64,000 nt of DNA from Planomicrobium stackebrandtii (GTDB lineage Bacteria; Bacillota; Bacilli; Bacillales_A; Planococcaceae), in contig NZ_JAUSWB010000004.1 in assembly GCF_030814955.1 (NCBI RefSeq), positions 186,001 to 250,000 on the forward strand, given 5' to 3'. The notes under the pieces were generated by a model. That model made no database searches, was not told the origin of the DNA, and saw only the letters and a list, made by a program, of their open reading frames with translations. Below, in pieces: positions 52,393-61,585 of this stretch. How positions within the stretch are numbered: position 1 is the stretch's first letter; every line of letters begins with the position of its first letter. Position numbers and translations under genes: made by a program.

Positions 52393-52423
52393 AAAGGAGC
52401 CTTCCCAATTGGGAGGCTCCTTT
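52393..52423. terminator. Bidirectional terminator between YflT and brnQ genes
   Basis: AAAGGAGCCTTCCC pairs with GGGAGGCTCCTTT, T-rich on the right and TTTG on the minus side. Confidence 0.85.
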
Positions 52424-53747
52424 AGTGTTTTTTATGTGTAATTCGTGCAATCACAATTCCTACTAAAGTTCCGATTACAGCTGGGAGAACCCAGCCTATA
52501 CCCTGTTCAAAAAATAACAGGTGGCGCAAAAAAGAGTCTACCTGCTCAAATTCAATGCCGGTCGAACGCAGTGCATCAAAAATACTGATAACCGCAGTGG
52601 CAGTGAGAGCAATCACATAAACAAAAGGCTTCCGGTAAAATACACGGTCAAAAAATGACAAAATCACTAACACGATAGCCACTGGATATATAGCCAGCAA
52701 AACGGGAAGGGAAATAGCAATTAATTGTGTTAAACCGACATTCGCAATGATGGCAGAAAAAACCGCAAAAAACAAAACATAAAAAATATAAGAAAACTTC
52801 GGGAGAATCTTGTAGAAAAACTGTGCAGTTGCGGACACCAAACCTATAGAAGTTGTCAAACAAGCAAAGGTTATTGCAGCAGAAAGGATAATACCGCCGA
52901 TATCGCCATATAAAACACGTGAAGCCATAGCGATAATGATGCCGCCATTGTCCTGCAAACCGATAGCATCAACACTTGTAGCTCCAATATAACTCAAAGA
53001 TAGGTAGACAGCCGATAAACCGATAGCCGCAATAAATCCTGCGTAAGCAGTAGATTTTAGAATGGTCCGAGTATCCGTGATTCCTTTGCTTCTTATGGAC
53101 TGAATAATGACTATTCCGAAGACTAAAGCCGCGATTGCATCCATCGTTAGATAGCCTTGCAAAAAGCTTTCGAAAAATGCTTCTGTATCATAATTTCCGA
53201 TGGGTGCGTTAATAGAACCCATGGGTGTCAGAAAGCTTTTTACAGCCAGCAATCCGATAACCAGTATGAGCAAAGGGGTTAAAATTTTGCCGATCCTGTC
53301 CACTAATTTTGTTGGATTCATGGCAAATAACACTGTAATAGTGAAAAAAACTATGGTGAATACTGTTAATGACCAGTTAGATACCGCAAAAGCAGAGGGA
53401 AGAAATGGCGCTGTGCCAATTTCAAACGCAACGGTAGCAGTACGCGGTATACCAAAAAAAGGGCCAATGGCCAAATACACAATCAAAGTAAAAACGATTC
53501 CAAATATTGGGTGGACTCGGCCGGCGATGGATTGGAGATCGCCACCCGCTTTAGCTATGGCCAAAATTCCCAGCAACGGCAAGCCAACTCCTGTCAGCAA
53601 AAAACCCGTAATGGCAAGAGCCAATTGATCACCGGCAAGCTGACCTAAATAAGGGGGAAAGATAATATTCCCGGCTCCGAGGAATAAAGCGAAAAGCATT
53701 AGCCCTAAAGTTAAAACATCCGTTTTTGTAAGCGCCTTCTTTTCCAT
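52422..53747 (-). CDS. brnQ: Branched-chain amino acid:cation symporter (LIVCS family)
   Basis: 441 residues with twelve hydrophobic helices; imports Leu, Ile and Val with Na+ or H+. N-terminal LTLGLMLFALFLGAGNIIFPPYLG is the family fingerprint, and GPFFGIPRTATVAFEIG a second. AAGGAG lies 6 bases before ATG 53747; the frame upstream to 53771 is not supported. It has its own terminator. Confidence 0.93.
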   Translation of the reverse strand: MEKKALTKTDVLTLGLMLFALFLGAGNIIFPPYLGQLAGDQLALAITGFLLTGVGLPLLGILAIAKAGGDLQSIAGRVHPIFGIVFTLIVYLAIGPFFGIPRTATVAFEIGTAPFLPSAFAVSNWSLTVFTIVFFTITVLFAMNPTKLVDRIGKILTPLLILVIGLLAVKSFLTPMGSINAPIGNYDTEAFFESFLQGYLTMDAIAALVFGIVIIQSIRSKGITDTRTILKSTAYAGFIAAIGLSAVYLSLSYIGATSVDAIGLQDNGGIIIAMASRVLYGDIGGIILSAAITFACLTTSIGLVSATAQFFYKILPKFSYIFYVLFFAVFSAIIANVGLTQLIAISLPVLLAIYPVAIVLVILSFFDRVFYRKPFVYVIALTATAVISIFDALRSTGIEFEQVDSFLRHLLFFEQGIGWVLPAVIGTLVGIVIARITHKKH

Positions 53748-53832
53748 GACAAACTCCTTAATAAATAACATTTACGCACGAACATACATTATAACCGAAT
53801 TCTTTAATTTTTGAAAACATTAAAAATGCAAA

Positions 53833-53860
53833 AGAAAAGCCCGGTCAGAAGACCGGGTTT
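53833..53860 (-). terminator. Terminator of csbD-like gene
   Basis: AACCCGGTC pairs with GACCGGGCTT on the minus strand, followed by TTTCTTTT. Confidence 0.85.
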
Positions 53861-53870
53861 GAAGAGCTAA

Positions 53871-54050
53871 TTATTTTTTGTTCTTAAAGTCGCCAATCTT
53901 ATCTTGAATATTTCCTTTAGCTTTATCCATTTTTCCATCTGCCTGCTTATCTGGATCATTTGAAGCATTGCCCATTTGATCTTTGATTTCGCCTTTTCCT
54001 TTGTTTACTGCACCTTTTAGTTTGTCAGAAAACCCTTTGCTATCACTCAT
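53871..54050 (-). CDS. CsbD-family stress protein
   Basis: 59-residue charged, helical protein with the CsbD pattern (DKLKGAVNKGKGEIKDQMGN, ADGKMDKAKGNIQDKIGD). AAGGAGG precedes ATG 54050; the frame upstream to 54068 is not used. CsbD proteins are among the most strongly SigB-induced small proteins in Bacillus; function unknown. A SigB-like promoter lies about 38 bases upstream. Confidence 0.9.
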   Translation of the reverse strand: MSDSKGFSDKLKGAVNKGKGEIKDQMGNASNDPDKQADGKMDKAKGNIQDKIGDFKNKK

Positions 54051-54087
54051 GAGTATTTCCTCCTTCAAATTTTCAACTACTAGTATA

Positions 54088-54113
54088 ATAGCCTTCTTTT
54101 ACGATAACTAAAC
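54088..54113 (-). promoter_or_regulatory. SigB-like promoter of the csbD-like gene
   Basis: On the minus strand GTTTAG (54108-54113), 14-base spacer, GGCTAT (54088-54093); each differs by one base from SigB consensus. Confidence 0.7.
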
Positions 54114-54114
54114 A

Positions 54115-54417
54115 TCACGGTGAATGATTTGGCATAATTGAAAGGTTTGATAGGGTATCTTTAGCGGTATCTTTAACAGTAATACACAAATCTTCTTCAC
54201 TTAGCCTTTTCAACGTTTGAAAAGGGGTTTGGCCATTTTGGGCAACCGCCAGCCTCACTTCTGCATGTTGGTCCATCGACAAGTCGATAAGAAGCCCTTC
54301 ACAGTTAATAATTTTAGCAAGTTCTGCACGGAATTCGTGATTCATTTTCAATACATCAGCCTCATCCCAAGGTGTCCAAACAGTTTTCAGTGAATAAGAT
54401 TGAAGCGTGTCATCCAT
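54115..54417 (-). CDS. Leucine-rich-variant/HEAT-like repeat protein (100 aa)
   Basis: 100 residues. The segment SMDQHAEVRLAVAQNGQTPFQTLKRLSEE followed by CITVKDTAKDTL matches the variant leucine-rich (LRV) or short HEAT-type repeat, in about one and a half copies. Probably a protein-binding helical scaffold. AGGGGTG lies about 10 bases before the ATG. It ends right at the csbD promoter. Function unknown. Confidence 0.65.
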   Translation of the reverse strand: MDDTLQSYSLKTVWTPWDEADVLKMNHEFRAELAKIINCEGLLIDLSMDQHAEVRLAVAQNGQTPFQTLKRLSEEDLCITVKDTAKDTLSNLSIMPNHSP

Positions 54418-54522
54418 CTAGCTTACACCCCTAAAAAATATTTGAAAATTCTTTTTATTTTATTTAATATATCATATTATGACTAGTTTATAAATTAAAA
54501 TAGCTCATTAAGGAGTGGGAAA

Positions 54523-55485
54523 ATGAAAGTTTTAATTATCGGAGGCACATCTTTTGTAGGACGCTATATTGTTGAGGAACTTATGAAAAAAGGACACGAA
54601 GTAGTGTTGTTCAATCGAGGTAAAAGCAATCCTGGCATCTTCCCGGAACTAAGACGAGTTTTAGGAGATCGCAGAAAAGATGCAATAAAGTTGGCGCATG
54701 AAAAATGGGATGCGGTAGTAGATACATCAGCATATACCCCAGCTGACTTGCGGCCGATACTGGAAAATGTTTCGACAGATCACTATACATTTATCTCTAC
54801 AATTTCTGTGTATACCGATTTTAAAAAGGGAGCGGTTAAAGAAAATGCCGCAGTATTTGAGGAGGAGGTGGAAGGGGATAAGGTATCAGGTGAAACATAC
54901 GGCCCCTTCAAAGTGATGTGTGAGCGGCTTATCGAGGAGCGTATAAGTGATAAAGCATTGGTCATCCGCCCTGGTATTGTTGTAGGGCCGGCTGATCCGA
55001 CGGACCGATTTACATACTGGGCAATCAAGTTAAATGGTGAAGGTCCCGTTTTGATACCTGGCAGCAAAAAAAGAAAGGTCCAATGGATTGATGCAAGGGA
55101 TTTAGCAGAATTCACAGTTTCTCAGATTGAGAAGAAAGCGACGGGAGTGTTTAATGTAGTTGCTGATCCTGTTTCAATGGAAGAATTTGTATCAGGCGTT
55201 TCTCTGGGGGAACTTGAAACCGTTTGGGGAAATGATCATTTTCTGTTAGAAGAAGGGCTGAAAGCTTTTGAGCTGCCTTTTTGGATACCGATTTCAGCTG
55301 ATTTTCCTGAAGGATTCATTTTGGCCGATAATAAAAAAGCGAAAAACGAGGGGCTTACGCAGCGGCCTCTTGGGCAATCGACAAAGGATACACTCGAATG
55401 GAGCAAGGAAGAAGGGCTTGTCGAGCTGAAGGCGGGGATATCAAAAGAGAAAGAGCGCGATTTATTAGAGAAACTGAAAAGATGA
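54523..55485 (+). CDS. NAD-dependent epimerase/dehydratase (extended SDR)
   Basis: 320 residues. Rossmann loop GGTSFVGRYIV (7-17), FNRG after the second strand, STISVY with catalytic Ser, and a YGPFK segment supplying Tyr and Lys. These place it in the extended SDR family near nucleotide-sugar epimerases, but the substrate cannot be told. AAGGAGTGGG precedes the ATG. Confidence 0.86.
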   Translation: MKVLIIGGTSFVGRYIVEELMKKGHEVVLFNRGKSNPGIFPELRRVLGDRRKDAIKLAHEKWDAVVDTSAYTPADLRPILENVSTDHYTFISTISVYTDFKKGAVKENAAVFEEEVEGDKVSGETYGPFKVMCERLIEERISDKALVIRPGIVVGPADPTDRFTYWAIKLNGEGPVLIPGSKKRKVQWIDARDLAEFTVSQIEKKATGVFNVVADPVSMEEFVSGVSLGELETVWGNDHFLLEEGLKAFELPFWIPISADFPEGFILADNKKAKNEGLTQRPLGQSTKDTLEWSKEEGLVELKAGISKEKERDLLEKLKR

Positions 55486-55704
55486 GCAGCTGATTATTGT
55501 GAGTTGTTTTCCTGAACTGGCTGAGCATTTATGCTGAGCTGTTAAAAAAATGATATTGCTGAAACTTTATTTGCAAGAAGGCGTCCAATTCATTAAAGGC
55601 CTAAACTATAAGGATATAGAGCAGATTTTTCTTTATTTCTCATATGGTCATGCTATAATACAAGTGGATATATATGTACAAAAGATGTTTTAAGGAGGAA
55701 AGAT

Positions 55705-56781
55705 ATGCTTTACCTTACCATGGTCTTGGCATTTATCGCTTCAATTGCACTGACTCCGATTGTCAAACGCATCGCCTTTCGCGTAGGAGCAGTTGACCGT
55801 CCCAATTATCGAAAAGTTCATGCGAGAATAATGCCGCGTTTAGGCGGATTGGCCATTTTTGGTTCTTTTCTAATCGCATATTTTATACTGAAACCTCAAG
55901 ATCCGATCTCAAATGCAATCCAAGCTTCTTTTATTCCAATTGAAACTGCAATAATTATCGGAGCATTTTTAATCATCATTACTGGTGTACTGGATGACAT
56001 GTACGAAATCAGCGCTAAAGCGAAATTGCTGGGACAGCTGGTTGCTGCAGGCATTGTAGTAATAGGCGGCGGGCTCGAAATTTCTTTCATCAATCTTCCA
56101 TTTGGCGGGGTTTTGGACTTTGGCTATTTTAGTATTCCATTGACTATTCTATGGATTGTCGGAATTACCAATGCTATCAACTTAATTGATGGGCTGGATG
56201 GATTAGCGGCTGGCGTTTCAACAGTAGCTTTGCTGACGCTTGCGGCTATGGCTTTCATCATGGGCGACGTTTACGTTATGTCTATGGCTGCTTTAATGGC
56301 AGCAAGTACTTCAGGATTTTTAGTTTATAATTTTCATCCTGCAAAAATCTTTATGGGTGATACGGGCGCATTGTTTCTAGGGTTTATGATTTCCGTACTG
56401 GCGTTGATGGGCTTTAAGAACGTCACGGTTGTAGCATTGATCATCCCGATTATCATGCTCGGCGTTCCTATTTCAGATACATTTTTCGCCATTGTTCGTC
56501 GAGTTCGCGAAAAAAAATCAATTTCAGAAGCGGATAAATCCCATTTACACCATTGCTTGTTGAATATTGGCTTTTCACATAGCCAAACGGTATTGATTAT
56601 TTATGGAATAGCAGCCTTGTTCGGGCTGGCTGCATTATTATTCTCTCAAGCGACCTTATGGGGTGGGATTTTGCTGATCAGCGTCATGCTGGTAGCAATT
56701 GAACTTTTCGTTGAAGTGGTAGGCTTGGCAGGTAAAAATTACCGTCCATTATTGAATTTAGTAAGGCTAATCGGCAAGTGA
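55705..56781 (+). CDS. tagO: Undecaprenyl-phosphate GlcNAc-1-phosphate transferase TagO
   Basis: First enzyme of wall teichoic acid linkage-unit synthesis: moves GlcNAc-1-P from UDP-GlcNAc to undecaprenyl phosphate. 358 residues, about eleven membrane helices. Family motifs: LDDMYE (Asp97-Asp98), NLIDGLDGLAAG, FMGDTGALFLG and the HLHH cluster (KSHLHHCLLNIGFSH). A TATAAT at 55654-55659 is a probable -10. Together with tagU, yvyE and degSU it repeats the Bacillus subtilis gene order. Confidence 0.92.
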   Translation: MLYLTMVLAFIASIALTPIVKRIAFRVGAVDRPNYRKVHARIMPRLGGLAIFGSFLIAYFILKPQDPISNAIQASFIPIETAIIIGAFLIIITGVLDDMYEISAKAKLLGQLVAAGIVVIGGGLEISFINLPFGGVLDFGYFSIPLTILWIVGITNAINLIDGLDGLAAGVSTVALLTLAAMAFIMGDVYVMSMAALMAASTSGFLVYNFHPAKIFMGDTGALFLGFMISVLALMGFKNVTVVALIIPIIMLGVPISDTFFAIVRRVREKKSISEADKSHLHHCLLNIGFSHSQTVLIIYGIAALFGLAALLFSQATLWGGILLISVMLVAIELFVEVVGLAGKNYRPLLNLVRLIGK

Positions 56782-56865
56782 TAAGATTGGACTTGAAGCG
56801 GAAGCTTTTGGTTCAATCTTTTATTTTGGAGATTTGTGAATGAAAAAACTTTAAAATATCAAAAA

Positions 56866-56895
56866 AAACACCACATTTTACTGTGGTGTTTTTTC
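56866..56895. terminator. Bidirectional terminator between tagO and tagU
   Basis: AACACCACA pairs with TGTGGTGTT with A- and T-runs on either side; it overlaps the end of tagU. Confidence 0.88.
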
Positions 56896-57921
56896 TTCTT
56901 CATTTTCATTAAGAGATTCTGCGAATCTTTGTTCAATGTCTTTATTGGTTAAGTTGGATGTATCGGGCTTTAATCCGAGATGGCTTTGAAGGACATCCTG
57001 TATTTCGAGCAAGGACTCTTCTTGCAACTTCCAATAGTAGATTCCCGTAGACATATCGTCATAACCATCAAGTGTAATAGTTTCTACATCAGGTTTTCCA
57101 TTTTTTGCATATTCGAACAATGAACTCATGTTTTTGAAACTCATATCGGTTTTCATATTATCTCCAACTGCTTCAAAGACGTCTCCGTACTTTGTAATTG
57201 ATCCGACTGATAGGGCACGGTTCATAATGGATTCCAATATCATCTGCTGGCGTTTTCCGCGTTCGATATCGTTATCGTAATGACGGGTTCTGGCCAATGC
57301 CAGGGTTTCGCTGCCGTTAAGAAATTGAATTCCTTCTTTTAACTCGACTGCACCTTGTGAATCGTTTTCATCCTGCTCGGTTATATCGTACGGCACTTCG
57401 ACCTTTATTCCGCCAAGTGCGTCAATTGTATCAATAAAAGCATCAAAATTCATGCGAAGATAATAATCAACAGGTACATCCAACAACTCTTCAACACTTT
57501 CAATCGTTGAACTTGGGCCGTTATAGGCGTAGGCGTGGGTGATTTTGTCTTCTTCTCCTCCGTCCGGGATGTACGTATACGTATCGCGGGGGATGCTGAC
57601 CAGTTTAATGGATTTGTCTTCATTGTTTAAAGTTGCCAGAATGAGAGCATCCGATCGAATATTATTGTCGCTTTGATCGCGTTCTTCACTGTCATCGACT
57701 CCGATGAATAAGATCGAGATGTTGTCGGTTAGCGGCTCAACGTCTTCGTTCGTGTTGCCAACTGGCTCATAAGCTGTATCGACTGCAGATTCAGCTTTCT
57801 TAACTAAATAAATTCCGTAGGCAGATACGCAGATAAGCAGGGAAACAGCCAAAGTGGCGATTACTTTTAAAATAGTCCTTTTTCTGCTCGATTTGGTTTT
57901 CCGATAAACTTTTCGGTTCAT
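56878..57921 (-). CDS. LytR-CpsA-Psr family cell-wall ligase (TagU type)
   Basis: Attaches lipid-linked polymers such as wall teichoic acid to peptidoglycan. 347 residues: short basic cytoplasmic start, one membrane helix (about 17-38), then the extracellular LCP domain with DALILATLN, VSIPRDTY, and RTRHYDNDIERGKRQQ carrying the conserved arginines. The C-terminus is a short acidic tail. Adjacent and convergent to tagO, as expected for TagU/LytR. Confidence 0.9.
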   Translation of the reverse strand: MNRKVYRKTKSSRKRTILKVIATLAVSLLICVSAYGIYLVKKAESAVDTAYEPVGNTNEDVEPLTDNISILFIGVDDSEERDQSDNNIRSDALILATLNNEDKSIKLVSIPRDTYTYIPDGGEEDKITHAYAYNGPSSTIESVEELLDVPVDYYLRMNFDAFIDTIDALGGIKVEVPYDITEQDENDSQGAVELKEGIQFLNGSETLALARTRHYDNDIERGKRQQMILESIMNRALSVGSITKYGDVFEAVGDNMKTDMSFKNMSSLFEYAKNGKPDVETITLDGYDDMSTGIYYWKLQEESLLEIQDVLQSHLGLKPDTSNLTNKDIEQRFAESLNENEEEKTPQ

Positions 57922-58094
57922 GTAAGTTGCTCCTCTATTGATTATGGGCCAACCGAGTATTTAATTCGGATCAATCCAATTTTTTATCAGTGCATGGGTC
58001 TTCTTTTCAGTGGACGGTTTTTATAAATGAATGTTTCATTTTTCTGTGCTTTTGATATTATACAGTGATTTTCGAAATGCGTAAATGAAAAGAA

Positions 58095-58730
58095 TCAAGG
58101 CAACTTAAATTCAAGGAACTGATTGTCCACTATACTGATGTGCGCCTGCCCATTTGTCAGTTCATTTATCCAATCGATAAACTCCTGTTCTTTTTCAACA
58201 GGAACATGTATATAGAGGTCTACACCTTCTGTATATTCAAGGTGATCCAACGGAAATGGCGATTGTCGGATTTCGTTTTCCAACTTGCCAAGCCATGTAT
58301 AGTCAATCGATGTTTTCATCAGGTAATGAAGTTTTCTTTCTACGATGCCCGCCGCTGAAAGAGCTGTGGATGCAGCTTTGCCATAAGCTCGGATCAATCC
58401 GCCGCTGCCTAATTTGATGCCGCCGTAGTAGCGGGTAACTACTAGGACAGTATCTTTCAACCCCTGTTTCTTTAAAACTTCAAGCATCGGGAATCCGGCA
58501 GTGCCACTTGGTTCCCCGTCATCATTTGCTTTCTGAACAGAGTCGTGTTCTCCTATAAGATACGCAGAACAATTGTGGGTGGCGGTCCGGTGAAGGAGTT
58601 TAATCGAGTCGATAAATTCAATTGCCTGCTGTTCTGTTTCGGCGCGGGCTGCATGTCCGATAAACCTGGATTTTTGGATAAGTATTTCTGCACTGGCAAA
58701 ATCGCCTACAGTTGTGTAATTTTCTCGCAA
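58095..58730 (-). CDS. yvyE: YigZ/IMPACT family protein (YvyE)
   Basis: 211 residues; N-terminal UPF0029/IMPACT domain with KSRFIGHAARAE, DDGEPSGTAGFPML and VVTRYYGGIKLGSGGLIRAY, then the small DUF1949 domain. TTG start at 58730 with an excellent AGGAGG. Role in translation-factor interaction or proteolysis is unclear even in model organisms. Located divergent from degS as in Bacillus subtilis. Confidence 0.92.
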   Translation of the reverse strand: MRENYTTVGDFASAEILIQKSRFIGHAARAETEQQAIEFIDSIKLLHRTATHNCSAYLIGEHDSVQKANDDGEPSGTAGFPMLEVLKKQGLKDTVLVVTRYYGGIKLGSGGLIRAYGKAASTALSAAGIVERKLHYLMKTSIDYTWLGKLENEIRQSPFPLDHLEYTEGVDLYIHVPVEKEQEFIDWINELTNGQAHISIVDNQFLEFKLP

Positions 58731-58885
58731 TTTGACTCCTCCTGTTGTAAAATAAAATCAGATAATTTGTAACGTATATTTAATATGGTCTTGCTTATAT
58801 AGTGATATACTTAGTACAGCCGACAAGGTATAAAGAAGCAATAAATTTACCGGGATACAGTCAGTATAGCTAAGGCGGTTTTAGG

Positions 58886-60031
58886 ATGGCAAAGAAAATC
58901 GGTAACAAAGCACCTGATTCTATTTTTAATGAAATGCTAGCAGGAATAGAACAGGCAAAACAAGATATCTTCGTCATTAGTGAAGAAAGTCGCCAAAGTT
59001 ATGAAGAAATGAAAGATGAACTGGAAGATGTGCGGTTGAATATTTCACGTGTGGTCGAGGCTGGGGATTTCTTGGAGGAGAAGACACGTGCTGCCCGCAG
59101 ACGCTTGGCGGAGGTATCGCAATTTTTCAATTCTTTTTCTGAAAGTCAGGTTCGTCTGGTATACGAGCAGGCAAATGACCTTCAAGTGCAATTATCCCTT
59201 AACCGGAATGAAGAAAAAAAGTATCGGCAAAAGCGCGATAAGCTGCAGCGGCGTCTTCAGGTTTTGCTTCAAACGATTGAGCGGGCTGAAAGTTTAGTCA
59301 ACCAAATCAATGTCGCCAGCAGTTATTTAACTTCAGATTTGAAAAACGTTGATGAAGCAATTGGCAAAGACAAGTCAAGTAAAGATTATAGCCTTCGCAT
59401 CATTGAAGCACAAGAGGAGGAAAGAAAGCGTCTTTCCAGGGAAATTCATGATGGCCCTGCGCAAATGATGGCTAATGTCCTGCTTCGTTCAGATTTGATA
59501 GAAAGAACCTACCGCGAAAAAGGCCCAGAATTGGCATTCCAGGAAATAACTTCACTAAAGGAAATGGTCAGGCAGGCACTTACCGAGGTAAGGAAAGTAA
59601 TTTACGATTTACGGCCAATGGCGCTCGATGACTTGGGACTGGTACCGACTTTAAAAAAATACATCGATACCATTGAAGAATATAATAAAGGCATTAAATT
59701 GAAGTTTCAATCAAATGGAAAAGAAGTGCGGTTGCCCAACAAATATGAAACCGCTATTTTCCGTCTTGTTCAGGAAGGTATTTCAAATGCAATACGCCAT
59801 GGCAAGTCGACTGAAATTACAGTTGAGTTAGAGTGGTTAAAAGATCAAGTAAAAATTATCGTAACAGATAATGGAACTGGTTTTGATCAAGGGATTGTTA
59901 AAAACCAGTCATTCGGATTAGCGGGCATGAGGGAGCGAATTGACTTAGTCGAAGGCGACTTTTTCATCAATTCCTCGCCTGGAAACGGTACGATCTTAAT
60001 GTTTCATATCCCCTTTAAAAAGGGTATATAA
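58886..60031 (+). CDS. degS: Two-component sensor histidine kinase DegS
   Basis: Cytoplasmic kinase without membrane segments, 381 residues. N-terminal coiled-coil sensory half (about 1-170), HisKA_3 domain with phospho-acceptor His188 (SREIHDGPAQMMANVL), and HATPase (GISNAIRHG, NGTGFD, GLAGMRERI). Controls competence, degradative enzymes and motility with DegU, which follows after 24 bases. Length close to Bacillus DegS (385). Confidence 0.95.
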   Translation: MAKKIGNKAPDSIFNEMLAGIEQAKQDIFVISEESRQSYEEMKDELEDVRLNISRVVEAGDFLEEKTRAARRRLAEVSQFFNSFSESQVRLVYEQANDLQVQLSLNRNEEKKYRQKRDKLQRRLQVLLQTIERAESLVNQINVASSYLTSDLKNVDEAIGKDKSSKDYSLRIIEAQEEERKRLSREIHDGPAQMMANVLLRSDLIERTYREKGPELAFQEITSLKEMVRQALTEVRKVIYDLRPMALDDLGLVPTLKKYIDTIEEYNKGIKLKFQSNGKEVRLPNKYETAIFRLVQEGISNAIRHGKSTEITVELEWLKDQVKIIVTDNGTGFDQGIVKNQSFGLAGMRERIDLVEGDFFINSSPGNGTILMFHIPFKKGI

Positions 60032-60055
60032 GATAGGGTATTCGAGGAGGACGAC

Positions 60056-60733
60056 ATGATGACAAAAATTATTATTATTGACGATCACCAATTATTCCGT
60101 GAAGGCGTAAAAAGAATTTTGGATTTTGAAAGTTCGTTTGAAGTTGTTGCTGAAGGCGGAGACGGCAACGAAGTCGTTAAATTATATGAAGAAAACCAAC
60201 CAGACGTGGTATTGATGGATATCAACATGCCACAAAAAAATGGTGTAGAAGCTACAGGTGAATTGATCGAAAAGTTCCCTGATGCAAAAGTCATTATGCT
60301 GTCTATCCACGACGATGAATCATATGTAACGCATGCATTAAAAACGGGCGCTTTAGGTTATATGCTCAAAGAAATGGACGCAGATGCGATTATCCAAGCT
60401 ATCAAAGTGGTAGCCAAAGGTGGATCTTACTTACATCCTAAAGTTACACGCAATTTAGTAATGGAGTTTCGTCGTTTGAGTGAACGCGAAAACAAAGGCT
60501 CTTTCCACCAAACGGAAATTCGCCGTCCCTATCATTTGCTGACCAAGCGTGAAAGTGAAGTGCTTCAATTATTGACTGATGGCCAGAGCAATCGTGTCAT
60601 CGGAGAAACTTTATTCATATCTGAGAAAACAGTTAAAAACCATGTATCGAGCATCTTACAAAAAATGCAGGTGAATGACCGGACACAGGCAGTTGTGACC
60701 GCGATTAAAAACGGCTGGGTTGAAGTAAGATAA
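60056..60733 (+). CDS. degU: Response regulator DegU
   Basis: 225 residues: receiver domain with Asp55 as phosphorylation site (LMDINMP) and acidic pocket IIDDH, then a LuxR/NarL-type helix-turn-helix ([29 protein letters not shown]). Partner of DegS. Strong GAGGAGG ribosome site; the double ATG makes the first codon uncertain by one. Terminator follows. Confidence 0.96.
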   Translation: MMTKIIIIDDHQLFREGVKRILDFESSFEVVAEGGDGNEVVKLYEENQPDVVLMDINMPQKNGVEATGELIEKFPDAKVIMLSIHDDESYVTHALKTGALGYMLKEMDADAIIQAIKVVAKGGSYLHPKVTRNLVMEFRRLSERENKGSFHQTEIRRPYHLLTKRESEVLQLLTDGQSNRVIGETLFISEKTVKNHVSSILQKMQVNDRTQAVVTAIKNGWVEVR

Positions 60734-60738
60734 TATTT

Positions 60739-60782
60739 AAAGACGGTGTTTCTGCAAAAAGCAGAAACACCGTCTTTTTTGT
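60739..60782 (+). terminator. Terminator of degSU
   Basis: AAGACGGTGTTTCTGC pairs perfectly with GCAGAAACACCGTCTT, then T-run. Confidence 0.95.
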
Positions 60783-60806
60783 TTGAATAGAAATCGGCAA
60801 AACGTT

Positions 60807-60846
60807 TTTATGCCCGTCAGAGCTAAACGGGCGCATCCGCTTTTCG
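60807..60846. repeat. Right-half fragment of the 13.8-kb intergenic repeat
   Basis: TTATG, 6 nt, AGAGCT (60819-60824), then GCATCCGCTTTTCG keep the order and spacing of copy A's right arm. The left arm is missing. It ends at the stop codon of the exonuclease gene. Confidence 0.65.
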
Positions 60847-61455
60847 TTAAATCCGGTCGTAGCAGTATTGGTAGATGGCGGCTGTAGCAAGGCAATCGCC
60901 CAAGGCATCGTGGGCGTCGTGTTCCAGTTTTAAAAAGGCAGTCAACGTGGTCAATTTGTGATTGGGTGTTTGAGTTATGGCTCTTCTCGCCAATTTGACG
61001 GTGTCGATTACCGTATATTCTGGAATCGGTGTGATTTCTTCGAGTGCGTAAAGAAATCCCATATCAAAAGGTGCATTGTGTGCAATTATTGGGAGACCGC
61101 CGATAAATGCAATCAATTCATGGGCAACTTCTTCAATAACTGGGGCATTCTCCACATCCTTATTGGTGATGCCCGTGATGCGGGTAATCGTGCTTGAAAT
61201 GGAGCATTCGGGATTGACCATCAGATACATAGTTTCCTTACGTTCATGTTTGATGTATTTGACAGCACCAATTTGAATGATTTTATCGCTTCCCGCGCGC
61301 AAGCCGGTAGTTTCAAAATCCAGAACTACGTAATCCTCCACTTTTTGCATGCTGGATTTGTATTTTCTGGGCCGGGCGGGTTGTTTTCGGCTCCATTGAG
61401 GGCGTGTTTCCCTCATTTTTTGTTCCAGTATTTGCCGTGCATCTCTTTTTTCCAT
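60847..61455 (-). CDS. 3'-5' exonuclease, DnaQ/DEDDh family
   Basis: 202 residues. Exo I DFETTG (Asp and Glu), Exo II in HNAPFDMGF, Exo III HDALGD with the catalytic His. The N-terminal ~50 residues are basic and perhaps disordered (RKQPARPRKYKSS). Similar to the DNA polymerase III epsilon-type domain used in proofreading or RNA trimming. AGGAGGGG before ATG 61455 decides the start; the longer frame to 61782 is rejected. Confidence 0.9.
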   Translation of the reverse strand: MEKRDARQILEQKMRETRPQWSRKQPARPRKYKSSMQKVEDYVVLDFETTGLRAGSDKIIQIGAVKYIKHERKETMYLMVNPECSISSTITRITGITNKDVENAPVIEEVAHELIAFIGGLPIIAHNAPFDMGFLYALEEITPIPEYTVIDTVKLARRAITQTPNHKLTTLTAFLKLEHDAHDALGDCLATAAIYQYCYDRI

Positions 61456-61585
61456 GCGACCCCTCCTATAATTTGTACCTATTAGTGTACCGCAAAACGA
61501 GAAAAAGTTCCGTTTTGAGAGTTGACACAGTTTCTTCATTGTATTCACCATCTGCCTATGGCAAAATGAAGCGCAGGAGGAATGC

